Shown here: piece after piece, positions 14,209 through 21,693 of the stretch | Layout: each line of letters starts with the position of its first letter | Numbering within the stretch: position 1 is the first letter of the stretch | Assembly (NCBI GenBank): GCA_963661945.1 | Contig: CAVLDP010000028.1 | Location: 1 to 21,693, forward strand | Reading direction: 5' to 3' | Source: CAVLDP01 sp963661945 | GTDB lineage: Bacteria; Bacillota; Clostridia; Lachnospirales; Lachnospiraceae | DNA: 21,693 nt | Position numbers and translations under genes: made by a program | The notes under the pieces: model-generated | Databases searched by the model: none | The model's input: the letters and a program-made list of their open reading frames with translations, nothing else | Told to the model about the DNA's origin: nothing

Positions 14209-15099
14209 TCAAAAAACTTGTTCCAAGAGTCTCACATACTCCTTATAAGCCTCTGTCTCAGATAAAACAATCAAGGACTCCGCCACGCTTCTGTAATACC
14301 ACTCCTGCTCGATCGGATCCTTCATATTGAAGCGGTCCCAAATCTTGTCTCCAATCAGGGCATATTCTCTGGCTGTAGAGCGCATATTTGACAACTTATC
14401 TCCAAGCATAATCATCTTGGCTTCAAGCGGTGCCTCCTTCTCCTTGGCCAGATTCTCCTCCTTTCGGATTCTCCAGGATTTCTCCTTAGGGATGTCCGGT
14501 CTCTTATCCTCACTCTCCCACTGTACTAGATCTGCAACTCTCTTGCCAAAGACATTGCTTAGATCCTCGTAGGAATACTCTGTATCCTCGATAACATCAT
14601 GAAGAGCTGCAGCTGCAATCACCTCGTTATCCTTTGTCATTCGAGCCACTATCATCATGGTCTCCATCGGATGTCTGACATAAGGAAGTCCTGTTCCCTT
14701 ACGTAGCTGTCCTTTATGGGCCTCTGCTGCAAATATAATTGCCCTCTCAATAATCTGAAACTTCTCCGCTCTCTCATCCGTAGCCAGATATTCGGGAAAT
14801 TGTCCTGCAAAGGAAGCTTGGATCAGCCCTTCCATTCTCTTATATTGCTCTCTTGGACTTAGGAAATCAGAATATCCGAATTCGAAATCATAGTACCAGC
14901 ACTCTGGGTAGGACTTATGATTCTCATCCAGAGTAAAGCCACCAAAAAGAGGGCAATCCTGACACAGTTCATATCCTGCATCATTTCCACTAAGAACAGT
15001 ATGTAGCGCCCTGCAATAATGCTCTCCGCCCTGTTCTCTACCCGAATGATTGTAAGCTGTATAAGAATAAGCCTTGTTCTTCGTTAACGTATTCTTCAT
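14209..15099 (-). CDS. HD-domain phosphohydrolase (SpoT/Mesh1-like) with N-terminal cysteine module (296 aa)
   Basis: Residues 115-295 form an HD_4/SpoT-type hydrolase domain: AAEAHKGQLRKGTGLPYVRHP (His143), AALHDVIEDT (His167-Asp168, Glu171-Asp172) and MLGDKLSNMRS (Asp234). These motifs are typical of (p)ppGpp 3'-pyrophosphohydrolases and small alarmone hydrolases. No synthetase or ACT domain is present. The first 80 residues carry C29, C46-x2-C49 and C67, a likely zinc or iron-sulfur site that I do not know from Mesh1-type proteins. The substrate is therefore uncertain: ppGpp or another nucleotide. AGGGGG precedes the ATG. It stands alone, divergent from the TVP38 gene. Confidence 0.82.
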   Translation of the reverse strand: MKNTLTKNKAYSYTAYNHSGREQGGEHYCRALHTVLSGNDAGYELCQDCPLFGGFTLDENHKSYPECWYYDFEFGYSDFLSPREQYKRMEGLIQASFAGQFPEYLATDERAEKFQIIERAIIFAAEAHKGQLRKGTGLPYVRHPMETMMIVARMTKDNEVIAAAALHDVIEDTEYSYEDLSNVFGKRVADLVQWESEDKRPDIPKEKSWRIRKEENLAKEKEAPLEAKMIMLGDKLSNMRSTAREYALIGDKIWDRFNMKDPIEQEWYYRSVAESLIVLSETEAYKEYVRLLEQVF

Positions 15100-15142
15100 G
15101 GAACCCCCTCTCGCCTATGCCTATCATCCACCTACATTTACT

Positions 15143-15171
15143 TTGACATAATAATTTTATTTTATTACAAT
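15143..15171 (+). promoter_or_regulatory. Promoter of the TVP38-family gene
   Basis: Perfect TTGACA (15143-15148), 17 bp of A/T-rich spacer, TACAAT (15166-15171). The predicted start near 15178 leaves a leader of about 20 nt with GAGGTGA as ribosome binding site. Confidence 0.85.
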
Positions 15172-15198
15172 GATTAAATCTATGCATGAGGTGAATTT

Positions 15199-15948
15199 AT
15201 GAATCCTAATAAGAAAGAAAAATCACCGCTCACCAAAGCGGAGCGTACACAATATACCATTCGAATCATCTTCGGTGCCATCATAGTCCTGGTGCTAATC
15301 TATGCAACTATCGCTTATGCTCCTGATTTGATTAAACTGCTTAAATCCGGCGATTCCGAAGCAATTAAGTCCTATGTCGACGGTGCAGGTGCAAAAGGTG
15401 TACTTGTCATCGTTATTCTTCAGGTCCTGCAGACTATCACCATCGTCTTCCCTGGAATTCCAATCTATATGTGTTCTGGAATCATCTACGGCAAGATTTA
15501 TGGCACGATTATCTGCTATATCACCTATGTAGCGTCCAATTTGGCTATCTTTATCTTCTCCAGAAGAATGAAGGAATCCGCAGATGCCCTCCTTAATAAC
15601 AAGGATGACTCCAAGATGGAGGAGCTAATGCAGCGAACAGGTCATCCAGCTGCACTTGTAACTGTGCTCTGCGTCGTTCCCTTGATTCCAAATGGAATTA
15701 TTCCTCATATTGCAGCAAATTCTAAGCTTACCCTGAGCCAGTTCATCCGCTCTGTTGCAATTGGCTGTATTCCTGGTATCTTTCTCTTCGTCTGCTGTGG
15801 AGAACTATTACTGTCCGAATACTTCTGGCTCATTATCGTACTTATGGTCCTCGCCATTGCCATGCTTATCTTAAGTCTAATCTTCAAGAAGCAGGTCAAT
15901 GCCATCCTGGACAAGATTATGAGCAAGTTCAAATCTAGCGAAGAATAG
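15199..15948 (+). CDS. TVP38/TMEM64 family (DedA-like) integral membrane protein (249 aa)
   Basis: Polytopic membrane protein with hydrophobic segments at about 22-45, 69-90, 95-115, 150-165, 183-202 and 207-228. The family core is visible: FPGIPIYMCSGIIYGKIYGT (84-103) followed by the conserved second half around CVVPLIPNGIIPHIAANSKL, SQFIRSVAIGCIPG. DedA/TVP38 proteins are thought to act in lipid scrambling or proton-linked transport; no specific substrate can be named. The start is set by GAGGTGA upstream. Its last 14 bases overlap the end of the convergent HAD gene. Confidence 0.9.
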   Translation: MNPNKKEKSPLTKAERTQYTIRIIFGAIIVLVLIYATIAYAPDLIKLLKSGDSEAIKSYVDGAGAKGVLVIVILQVLQTITIVFPGIPIYMCSGIIYGKIYGTIICYITYVASNLAIFIFSRRMKESADALLNNKDDSKMEELMQRTGHPAALVTVLCVVPLIPNGIIPHIAANSKLTLSQFIRSVAIGCIPGIFLFVCCGELLLSEYFWLIIVLMVLAIAMLILSLIFKKQVNAILDKIMSKFKSSEE

Positions 15949-16588
15949 TCAAAATCTCTTCTGGTCTATCTGCAAATGTAGTTGCCCCATGTGAAAGCAG
16001 AAGTTCCTTATCTCGAAAACCATAGGTTACTGCAATGCAAGATAGTCCAGCATTCTCTGCAGTCTGCAGATCTACCTCAGAATCTCCGATATAGATTGCC
16101 TGATCCTTCTGAAATCCAAGCTGCTTCATTACCTCATATACCGCATCCGGTGCAGGCTTTCTCTTCATTCCGCTTCCTGGTCTTTCCCCAATTGCATAAT
16201 CAAACAATCCTTCAAAATAATCATCAACTAAATCCTGAACTGCAGTATCTAGCTTATTAGAGACTACGGCAGTCTTATAGCCTGCTTGGCGAAGGCTTGC
16301 GATAACCTGACAGATTCCATCATAAGGCTTCGTCTTAATGGCTGAATGTTCCTTATAATAGGCAGACATTTCATCAAATAAAATATCGATTAGCTCCTCA
16401 CTTGTTCCATTCGGAACAGATAATTCAATCAAGCGCCTTATTCCATTTCCTACATTTCTTCTGGCAGTCTCTAAAGACACCTCAGGCAGTTCATGCGCCT
16501 TAAGCGTATGATTCAGAGAATCCTTAAGGTCCTCTATCGTATCAAGAATGGTTCCATCCATATCAAAAATTACAAGTCCGTACTTCAT
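15935..16588 (-). CDS. HAD-family hydrolase, phosphoglycolate phosphatase-like (217 aa)
   Basis: HAD phosphatase with the full motif set: FDMDGTILDT (Asp9 nucleophile, Asp11 acid/base), VVSNK (motif II), KRKPAPDAV (motif III lysine) and IYIGDSEVDLQTAENAG (motif IV). The alpha-helical cap of about 65 residues between motifs I and II fits the Gph/PgmB subgroup. The likely role is metabolite repair or phosphoglycolate removal; substrate specificity cannot be read from sequence. TGAGGT lies 7 nt before the ATG. Convergent with, and overlapping, the TVP38 gene; divergent from the glucosidase gene. Confidence 0.9.
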   Translation of the reverse strand: MKYGLVIFDMDGTILDTIEDLKDSLNHTLKAHELPEVSLETARRNVGNGIRRLIELSVPNGTSEELIDILFDEMSAYYKEHSAIKTKPYDGICQVIASLRQAGYKTAVVSNKLDTAVQDLVDDYFEGLFDYAIGERPGSGMKRKPAPDAVYEVMKQLGFQKDQAIYIGDSEVDLQTAENAGLSCIAVTYGFRDKELLLSHGATTFADRPEEILTILR

Positions 16589-16630
16589 GTGTCTTACCTC
16601 ATTTCTAATGAATCCATATTACATAAAATC

Positions 16631-16679
16631 ATTGTAAATTGGACTTTCGTCCTTGTCTACTAAAATCAGTCCAAACAAT
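16631..16679. promoter_or_regulatory. Dyad in the divergent HAD/glucosidase intergenic region
   Basis: ATTGT-AAA-TTGGACT (16631-16645) is mirrored by AGTCCAA-ACAAT (16668-16679) around a 22-bp centre that itself begins with a small GGAC/GTCC hairpin half. A weak plus-strand promoter (TTGGAC 16639, 16 bp, TAAAAT 16661-16666) overlaps it. It could be the operator region of the GH13 gene; no local regulator gene is present. Confidence 0.35.
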
Positions 16680-16746
16680 TGTACATACTGCCTATTGTAG
16701 CAAAAGGCAAAGATATCTAAACTAGAAAAATAGGAGGTTTTTAGAC

Positions 16747-18441
16747 ATGAAACGTGAATGGTGGCATAACTTAGTCGCTTATCAGATCTATCCGAAGAGC
16801 TTCATGGATAGTAATGGCGACGGAATTGGGGATTTACGAGGCATCATTAGCCGCCTCGATTATTTACAGGATTTGGGAGTTGACTTGATCTGGCTTTCAC
16901 CAGTATATTCTTCTCCTTTTATGGACCAGGGATATGATATCTCTGATTATTATGGAATTGCAGAAGAATTTGGTAGCATGGAGGACTTCGATGAGTTGCT
17001 GTCCGAGGTCAAGAAACGTAACATGTACCTGATTATGGATCTTGTGATTAATCACTGTTCCACCGAGCACGAATGGTTTAAGAAAGCTGTTTCTGACCCT
17101 TATGGGCCATATGCTGACTACTTCTATTTCCGTAAGGCTGTCGATGGGCGCGAGCCAAGCAACCTACGTTCTTACTTCGGTGGCAATGTATGGGAATTAG
17201 TTCCAGGTCAGAGTGATCTCTACTACCTGCATATGTATACACCAGGTCAGCCCGATCTCAATTGGGGCAATGATGAGCTTCGCCAAAAGCTCTACGATAT
17301 GGTTAACTGGTGGCTCGATAAGGGAATCGATGGATTCCGTGTCGATGCCATTATGGACATCTGCAAAGATACCTCATTTCCAACATATTATGAGCCAGAC
17401 GGGCCAGATGGTCTACGATTCTGCAAGGTCCTGACCGAAGGTCCTGGAATCGGTCCTATGCTCGATGATTTGCGGGATTCCTGCATTCGTCCTCATAATG
17501 CAATCACAGTCGGAGAATGCTTCGGCCTATCCGGTGGAGAGCTTGAGGAATTCATCGGTGACAATGGTCATTTCTCAACTATATTTGATTTCACAGCACA
17601 TTCCCTAATCCACAAGCATAAGTGTTGGGCGGAAGTCCCAGAATTTGACTTCAATAGCTGGCGCGATGCTATCATTTCTGGCCAACATGAATCGATGGAC
17701 TTTGGATTTCGTGCCAATGTAATTGAGAACCACGATGAGCCACGCGGAGCAAGCCGTTATCTGCCAACCTGGGCTCAAAATGATGCCGGAATCAAGATGC
17801 TCGGCACCATCCATATGCTCCTTCGCGGCATTCCTTTCATCTATCAAGGACAGGAAATCGGCATGCAGAATATGCCATTTGGCGACATTGATGAGTACAA
17901 TGATCCAAATACCCATATGGAATATGATCTGGCCTTGCTCGAAGGCTACAGCAAGGAAGAAGCCTTCCAATCCTGTCTTCGCTTTAGTCGAGATAACGCC
18001 AGGACTCCGATGCAGTGGAATAACTCCACCAATTCCGGTTTTACTACCGGCACCCCATGGCTTCCGGTGAATCCGAACTACACCAACATCAATGTAGAGC
18101 TCGAGAATCAGAATCCAGCATCGATTCTAAACTACTATAAGAAGCTCATCGCACTTCGTAAGGATCCTGCCCTAGCAGAAGCACTGGTCTATGGCAGTTT
18201 CCAGGAAGAATATCTTGAGGAAGAGAATGTCTTCGCTTTCCGCAGAGTATCACCACACCTGGAGGTCTTAGTGATCACCAATTGGAACCGCGACTGTGTA
18301 GAGATTCCTCTATCCAACCGTGACAGCAATGGCACCATTCTCTTAACCAACTGTCTGGACCAGAACTCTTGTCACCTAAGCGATGGTGTGATCACCCTGC
18401 ATCCACTTGATGCCATTGTTCTATCCATCAAGCGGCCATAA
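16747..18441 (+). CDS. GH13 alpha-glucosidase (oligo-1,6-/alpha-1,4-glucosidase type, 564 aa)
   Basis: Intracellular glycoside hydrolase of family 13 that releases glucose from short alpha-glucosides; no signal peptide. Conserved regions: calcium loop DSNGDGIGDL (21-30), DLVINHCS (98-105), GFRVDAIMD with nucleophile Asp200 (196-204), VGECFG with acid/base Glu257 (255-260), and ENHDEPR with Asp330 (327-333). The residue after the nucleophile is Ala201; in this subfamily Ala tends to mark alpha-1,4 and Val alpha-1,6 preference, so a maltose/maltodextrin glucosidase is favoured over isomaltase or trehalose-6-phosphate hydrolase (inference). A strong AGGAGGT lies 8 nt before the ATG. No transporter or regulator gene is linked. 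Confidence 0.93.
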   Translation: MKREWWHNLVAYQIYPKSFMDSNGDGIGDLRGIISRLDYLQDLGVDLIWLSPVYSSPFMDQGYDISDYYGIAEEFGSMEDFDELLSEVKKRNMYLIMDLVINHCSTEHEWFKKAVSDPYGPYADYFYFRKAVDGREPSNLRSYFGGNVWELVPGQSDLYYLHMYTPGQPDLNWGNDELRQKLYDMVNWWLDKGIDGFRVDAIMDICKDTSFPTYYEPDGPDGLRFCKVLTEGPGIGPMLDDLRDSCIRPHNAITVGECFGLSGGELEEFIGDNGHFSTIFDFTAHSLIHKHKCWAEVPEFDFNSWRDAIISGQHESMDFGFRANVIENHDEPRGASRYLPTWAQNDAGIKMLGTIHMLLRGIPFIYQGQEIGMQNMPFGDIDEYNDPNTHMEYDLALLEGYSKEEAFQSCLRFSRDNARTPMQWNNSTNSGFTTGTPWLPVNPNYTNINVELENQNPASILNYYKKLIALRKDPALAEALVYGSFQEEYLEEENVFAFRRVSPHLEVLVITNWNRDCVEIPLSNRDSNGTILLTNCLDQNSCHLSDGVITLHPLDAIVLSIKRP

Positions 18442-18446
18442 GAATT

Positions 18447-18914
18447 CTAGCCTAAATACTCGTGTGCAAGCTCCACATAATGAGCAGCATTATCCCGGAT
18501 CATTCTAATGTCATCCTCGTTCACCTGACGACGTACCTTACCAGGGCAACCGACGACAACAGAACCATCCGGGATTTCTGCACCCTCTGGGATTAATGCG
18601 CCTGCACCGATAATACAATTCTTACCAATCTTCGCGCCAGTTAGAACGATGGCACCCATACCAATAAGCGTATCATCTCCCACTTCACAGGCATGTACAA
18701 TGGCATTATGGCCAATGGTAACTCCAGAACCAATGACAATATCATTGTGAAGCTCAGTGTGAAGTGTGGCATTATCCTGCACATTGGAATTGTCTCCAAT
18801 TGTGATTCTTCTATGATCCGAGCGAACTACTGCATTGTACCAGATTCCTACATTCTCTCCGAGTTCTACATTTCCAAGAACAAATGCTCCACTTGCAATA
18901 TACTTCTTATTCAT
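18447..18914 (-). CDS. Gamma-carbonic-anhydrase-like hexapeptide-repeat protein (YrdA type, 155 aa)
   Basis: Left-handed beta-helix protein built from hexapeptide repeats (IGDNSNV, IGSGVTIGHNAIV, IGMGAIV, IGKNCIIGAGALI). His52, His69 and His74 have the 17/5 spacing of the metal ligands in YrdA/PaaY-type gamma carbonic anhydrases. Carbonic anhydrase activity is unproven in this subgroup. The start at 18914 is preferred: AGGAGGAAGG lies just before it and the product then begins MNKKYIASGAFV like homologues, while an upstream in-frame ATG only adds 13 residues. The start overlaps the radical SAM stop by 8 nt (ATGAATAA). It ends 5 nt from the convergent glucosidase stop with no terminator between. 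Confidence 0.92.
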   Translation of the reverse strand: MNKKYIASGAFVLGNVELGENVGIWYNAVVRSDHRRITIGDNSNVQDNATLHTELHNDIVIGSGVTIGHNAIVHACEVGDDTLIGMGAIVLTGAKIGKNCIIGAGALIPEGAEIPDGSVVVGCPGKVRRQVNEDDIRMIRDNAAHYVELAHEYLG

Positions 18915-19881
18915 GACCTTCCTCCTTATATCTTTCATGAAATAATTCCACATCCTCTCCCTCGTATGGGACCGGAGTGCAGATCTTTTGTAAATGATTC
19001 ATTACCTTACGCTTGTTGCCTGACCAAGCCGGCGCGAGAAGCAGCTTCTTATCTCCATCTCCAGTTAATCGATGCACCACCATGGTCCTTGGTATCCTCT
19101 GAAGGCAATCCCTTATCAAGCTAACATACTCATCCTCTGTCATGCAAGAGAATTTCCCTTCCTCATAATCCTTAGCAAGGTCTGTCCCCTCTAGCACATG
19201 AAGAAGTTGGAGTTTCACCCCTGACACGCGTGATCCCACCACATAATCCACTGTAGAAAGCATATCCTCTCTGCTCTCTCCAGGAAGTCCAAGTATAATG
19301 TGGACGATAACAGGAATTCTGGCAGCATGAAGCATCCGAAGCGATTCCTCATAGACCTTGAGACTATAACCTCGTCTTATATACTCAGCTGTTCTCTCAT
19401 GCATCGTCTGAAGCCCAAGTTCCACCCAAATAGGCTTCTGTTTGGACAACTCTGTTAATAAATTCACAATCTCAGAATCAATGCAGTCTGGTCTTGTCGC
19501 AATCGAAAGACCTACGATATCCGAACAGTCAAGCGCCTCCTGATAGATTTCTCGTAAATGATCCACCGGTCCATAAGTATTCGTAAAGGCTTGAAAATAT
19601 GCAATGTATTTCGTTCCTGCCTTCCCTGAGACTTTCTTCTTCGCTTCATCAATCTGATCCGTAATACTTAAGGCGCGAGAGGATGCGAATTCGCCAGAAC
19701 CACCTGCACTGCAGAAGATACAGCCCCTTGTGTCGAGCCTTCCATCCCGATTAGGACAGGTAAATCCTCCATCAAGCGACAGCTTATAGACCTTCTCCCC
19801 GAAAATCTTCTTATAATATTCATTTGTAGATACAAAAGGAAGCCTACTCTCGCAGGCTCCCTCAAAAGTATTAAACTTCAT
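18907..19881 (-). CDS. TIGR01212-family radical SAM protein (YhcC-like, 324 aa)
   Basis: Radical SAM enzyme of unknown reaction. The cluster motif follows the SLDGGFTCPNRDG signature: Cys42, Cys54 and Cys57 (C-x11-C-x2-C), the wide spacing of this family. Further family features are FCSAGGSGEFA, IAYFQAFTNTYGP, GLSIATRPDC, WVELGLQTMHERT and HIILGLPGES. I use the ATG at 19881 (MKFNTFEG), which overlaps the previous stop by 11 nt. Longer in-frame starts at 19899 and 19929 lie inside the phosphatase gene and have no clear ribosome site. Third gene of a four-gene operon; the partners give no hint of the substrate. Confidence 0.9.
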   Translation of the reverse strand: MKFNTFEGACESRLPFVSTNEYYKKIFGEKVYKLSLDGGFTCPNRDGRLDTRGCIFCSAGGSGEFASSRALSITDQIDEAKKKVSGKAGTKYIAYFQAFTNTYGPVDHLREIYQEALDCSDIVGLSIATRPDCIDSEIVNLLTELSKQKPIWVELGLQTMHERTAEYIRRGYSLKVYEESLRMLHAARIPVIVHIILGLPGESREDMLSTVDYVVGSRVSGVKLQLLHVLEGTDLAKDYEEGKFSCMTEDEYVSLIRDCLQRIPRTMVVHRLTGDGDKKLLLAPAWSGNKRKVMNHLQKICTPVPYEGEDVELFHERYKEEGHE

Positions 19882-20410
19882 ATACTCTAATCTCGACATT
19901 CTTTGGCTTTGGACGCCACTTGATACCATTTCGTCGACCTTCTAAGATACCACACAAGGCTCTTATAATTCCGCCATGGCACACAACAAGGACATTCTCA
20001 TAATCCTTTTTCTTAAGCTCATCCAGAAAGTCCCTGGATCGAACCACCATCGATTTCGTATCTTCCACTGTCTTAGGGCAAGGAAAGATCTCTGGATACA
20101 TCCAATATAGAGTCATTGGTATACCAAGCTTATAGTAACTCTTTCTCTCATATTTCCCAAAATCCACCTCTATAATTCTAGGATCTACAATGATATCCTC
20201 CATAGGAAGGCCTGACAATATACTCGCTGTCTGTCTGGCGCGAAGCAGCGGGCTGGCATATACTGCATCAAAAGATACACCTTCTAACTGTTCTTTTGCT
20301 CTCCTAGCCTGGTCCATTCCATTCTCATTCAGAGGCTCATCTACTCGTCCCTGCATTATCTTCTCTTTATTCAGGTCTGTCTGACCATGTCGTGTCAAAT
20401 AAATCTTCAT
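19871..20410 (-). CDS. Histidine phosphatase family protein (phosphoglycerate mutase-like, 179 aa)
   Basis: Small branch-2 type phosphatase with the phosphohistidine motif LTRHGQTDLN (His8), the second-half motif YASPLLRARQTA, Glu in IIEVDFGKYE, and the second catalytic histidine in VVCHGGIIRAL. Length matches CobC/alpha-ribazole-phosphatase-like and GpmB-like proteins; without cobalamin genes nearby no specific substrate is assigned. AAGGAG lies 7 nt before the ATG. It starts 11 nt after the ybaK stop and overlaps the radical SAM gene. Confidence 0.9.
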   Translation of the reverse strand: MKIYLTRHGQTDLNKEKIMQGRVDEPLNENGMDQARRAKEQLEGVSFDAVYASPLLRARQTASILSGLPMEDIIVDPRIIEVDFGKYERKSYYKLGIPMTLYWMYPEIFPCPKTVEDTKSMVVRSRDFLDELKKKDYENVLVVCHGGIIRALCGILEGRRNGIKWRPKPKNVEIRVYEV

Positions 20411-20421
20411 ATATAATCTCC

Positions 20422-20901
20422 TTATATCACAAGGTCTGCATATTCAAATCGAATCACCTTGGACAGATCCTCCACGCGAACCTGAACCTGAACGCCAACC
20501 TTACCGCCACTGAAGTAAATCTTCTCCTGCTCTCTGGCAGATTCATGAATCGTTGTTCGGAAGAATTTCTTCATGCCAATAGGCGAACACCCACCATGGA
20601 TATATCCGGTCAACGGAAGCAGTTCCTTCTGTGGAAGCATCTCAATAGATTTCTCGCCAACAGCTTTTGCAGCTTTCTTCAGGTCCAATTCTTCATTTAC
20701 CGGAAGAACAAATACAAAATGTTCCTTCGATTTGCCGACGGTTACAAGGGTCTTAAAAACCTTCTCTGGGTCTTCTCCGAGAAATGACGCAATCTCCATC
20801 CCAGAGGTAAAGCCTTCCTCCTCGTAGTGAATTACTGAATATGCTATCTTCTTCTGCTCAAGCATTCGGCAGACATTTGTCTTCTCTTCCTTTTTCGCCA
20901 T
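20422..20901 (-). CDS. ybaK: Cys-tRNA(Pro) deacylase, YbaK/EbsC family (159 aa)
   Basis: Trans-editing enzyme that hydrolyses Cys-tRNA(Pro) made by prolyl-tRNA synthetase. Family landmarks: KIAYSVIHYEEE near the start, GEDPEKVFKTLVTVG with the conserved lysine, FVFVLPVNEELDLKKAAKAVG, LTGYIHGGCSPIGMKK and the final VGVQVQVRVEDL. The start is placed at the ATG at 20901 because GGAGAG sits 8 nt upstream; an in-frame ATG 15 nt earlier adds only five residues. First gene of a four-gene operon. Confidence 0.93.
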   Translation of the reverse strand: MAKKEEKTNVCRMLEQKKIAYSVIHYEEEGFTSGMEIASFLGEDPEKVFKTLVTVGKSKEHFVFVLPVNEELDLKKAAKAVGEKSIEMLPQKELLPLTGYIHGGCSPIGMKKFFRTTIHESAREQEKIYFSGGKVGVQVQVRVEDLSKVIRFEYADLVI

Positions 20902-20942
20902 AAGATATCTCTCCATCCAATCCTAAGCCATGAATCGATAAC

Positions 20943-20975
20943 ATTATATCAGAAACTGAATTTTAATCTAGTCAA
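20943..20975 (-). promoter_or_regulatory. Probable promoter of the ybaK operon
   Basis: Minus strand: an extended -10 TGATATAAT with perfect TATAAT (20948-20943). A TTGACT (20975-20970) lies upstream but at a long 21-bp spacing, so recognition probably relies on the extended -10. Its -35 overlaps the -35 of the divergent lipoprotein promoter. Confidence 0.55.
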
Positions 20976-20997
20976 ATACAATTTCCAGGCATATAAT
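20969..20997 (+). promoter_or_regulatory. Promoter of the lipoprotein gene
   Basis: TAGTCA (20969-20974), 17 bp, perfect TATAAT (20992-20997), predicted start near 21004. Leader of about 57 nt with GAAGGGAG before the ATG. Confidence 0.65.
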
Positions 20998-20998
20998 A

Positions 20999-21023
20999 AC
21001 TGTATTAGAAAGACTAGTACAGT
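20999..21023. promoter_or_regulatory. Dyad over the lipoprotein transcription start
   Basis: ACTGTATTAG and CTAGTACAGT form a 10-position inverted repeat with one T-G pair around AAAGA, followed by TTTTC. It spans the predicted start, so it is either an operator or, if transcription starts slightly upstream, a 5' hairpin. Confidence 0.45.
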
Positions 21024-21060
21024 TTTCTAGAACGGGAAGATAACTGAAGGGAGATATGAT

Positions 21061-21693
21061 ATGAGAAGGAAGATCTACACTTTACTAATCGCATCAATAA
21101 GCGCCATGACCTTGTTTGCAGGCTGTAGTGGAAGCTCCTCAAAGGAAGCAGAAAATGATATCAGTAATGAGAATTCCACTGAAATCGCTGAGGAAGATCC
21201 AGACGCTTCATCCGAGGAAGCAACTGCATACGATGAAATTATACAGCATCTTACATCTGGAGAGGGCTATGCATATGTGTCCCTTGACGGATACGATGGT
21301 GACATCCTGCTCACCACTTCTGGAACCTATAATGATAATGGAATGAACCTTGCAATCGATGCCGATTTCTATATCATAAAAGACGGAGAGGCAAAACTCA
21401 TAGATTCCATCGCAACAGGTGGCACCGCATATCCGATCACAATTGATGATGGCATCTTCTACTTCACAACACCAAGGCAATATGCAGAACTTAATATCAC
21501 AGAAACAGACGATGGAAGCTACAAACTTAACTATCTAAAGAAAGCCGTCATTGAATACGATACGGATGGCCAGGCAACCTATACTGTAGAAGGCGATATC
21601 TCCTCTGATGACATCACGTCAGAAGATGACTTCTACGCACTGTATGAAGGTGCCGAAGGCAAGTCACCTGTAGACTTTACAGTAATTGAATAA
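21061..21693 (+). CDS. Putative lipoprotein of unknown function (210 aa)
   Basis: Export signal with lipobox: MRRKIYTLLIASISAMTLF followed by AGC, giving lipidated Cys22. Residues 23-55 are a Ser/Glu/Asp-rich, probably disordered linker. Residues 56-210 form one acidic, beta-rich domain with regular Tyr/Ile-Asp-Asp-Gly patterns and no further cysteine or catalytic motif that I recognise. Gram-positive bacteria attach such proteins to the outer face of the membrane. GAAGGGAG precedes the ATG. The TAA is the last codon of the window, so downstream partners cannot be seen. Confidence 0.85.
   Translation: MRRKIYTLLIASISAMTLFAGCSGSSSKEAENDISNENSTEIAEEDPDASSEEATAYDEIIQHLTSGEGYAYVSLDGYDGDILLTTSGTYNDNGMNLAIDADFYIIKDGEAKLIDSIATGGTAYPITIDDGIFYFTTPRQYAELNITETDDGSYKLNYLKKAVIEYDTDGQATYTVEGDISSDDITSEDDFYALYEGAEGKSPVDFTVIE

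Noticed and set aside
7..20901. Functional link between tRNA-Pro at the left edge and the Cys-tRNA(Pro) deacylase at the right edge.
   Set aside because: They are 20 kb apart in different transcription units; no sequence evidence of co-regulation.
1..21693. CRISPR arrays, insertion sequences, phage or integration sites.
   Set aside because: No regularly spaced repeats, transposase, integrase or flanking direct repeats were found; the tRNA gene has no adjoining integrase or duplicated 3' end.

Overview
The window looks like chromosomal DNA of an anaerobic Firmicute, most likely a Clostridia/Lachnospiraceae-type bacterium. The reasons are: mid-range GC by eye; strong AGGAGG-type ribosome binding sites; TTGACA/TATAAT promoters with 17-bp spacers; a Rex-type operator; oxygen-sensitive enzyme families (2-hydroxyacyl-CoA dehydratase-like subunits, a CooC-like ATPase, an acetyl-CoA-synthase-like domain); and a YpsC/RlmL-type methylase beside a papain-like peptidase and a wall amidase. 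I see no insertion sequence, integrase, CRISPR array, rRNA or phage gene. No gene-free stretch exceeds about 300 bases.

Layout. (1) 7-122: tRNA-Pro(UGG) on the minus strand behind a perfect consensus promoter. (2) 236-8726, minus strand: a seven-gene redox cluster, the main point of interest. In transcription order it encodes a CooC-like P-loop ATPase with a CxC metal motif, two unequal subunits of the benzoyl-CoA reductase/2-hydroxyacyl-CoA dehydratase superfamily, an HgdC/BadF-type ATP-dependent activase, an unannotated 55-residue membrane protein, a 243-residue stand-alone protein resembling the A-cluster domain of acetyl-CoA synthase, and a 960-residue iron-sulfur flavoprotein related to NADPH:glutamate synthase small subunit. 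A promoter whose -35 box lies inside a Rex-like operator starts the cluster, and an intrinsic terminator ends it. (3) 8751-13381, minus: four-gene operon (rRNA methylase, papain-like peptidase, cell-wall amidase, RdgB) with its own promoter and terminator. (4) 13392-14173, minus: a monocistronic orphan gene with clear promoter and terminator. (5) 14209-16588: HD phosphohydrolase (minus), TVP38-family membrane protein (plus) and HAD phosphatase (minus). (6) 16747-18441, plus: GH13 glucosidase. (7) 18447-20901, minus: four-gene housekeeping operon (YbaK deacylase, histidine phosphatase, TIGR01212 radical SAM protein, gamma-carbonic-anhydrase-like protein). (8) 21061-21693, plus: lipoprotein ending at the window edge.

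How the main cluster may work (inference): the large flavoprotein would take electrons from NAD(P)H through several [4Fe-4S] clusters to the activase, which uses ATP to push single low-potential electrons into the two-subunit reductase. The CooC-like ATPase and the ACS-like protein point to a nickel or one-carbon/acyl-metal step that ordinary 2-hydroxyacid dehydratase operons lack. No CoA-transferase, CoA-ligase, acyl-CoA dehydrogenase or Etf gene lies nearby. A Rex-like operator would tie expression to the NADH/NAD+ ratio. The substrate cannot be read from the sequence, and the combination could be an undescribed ATP-driven reductase system.
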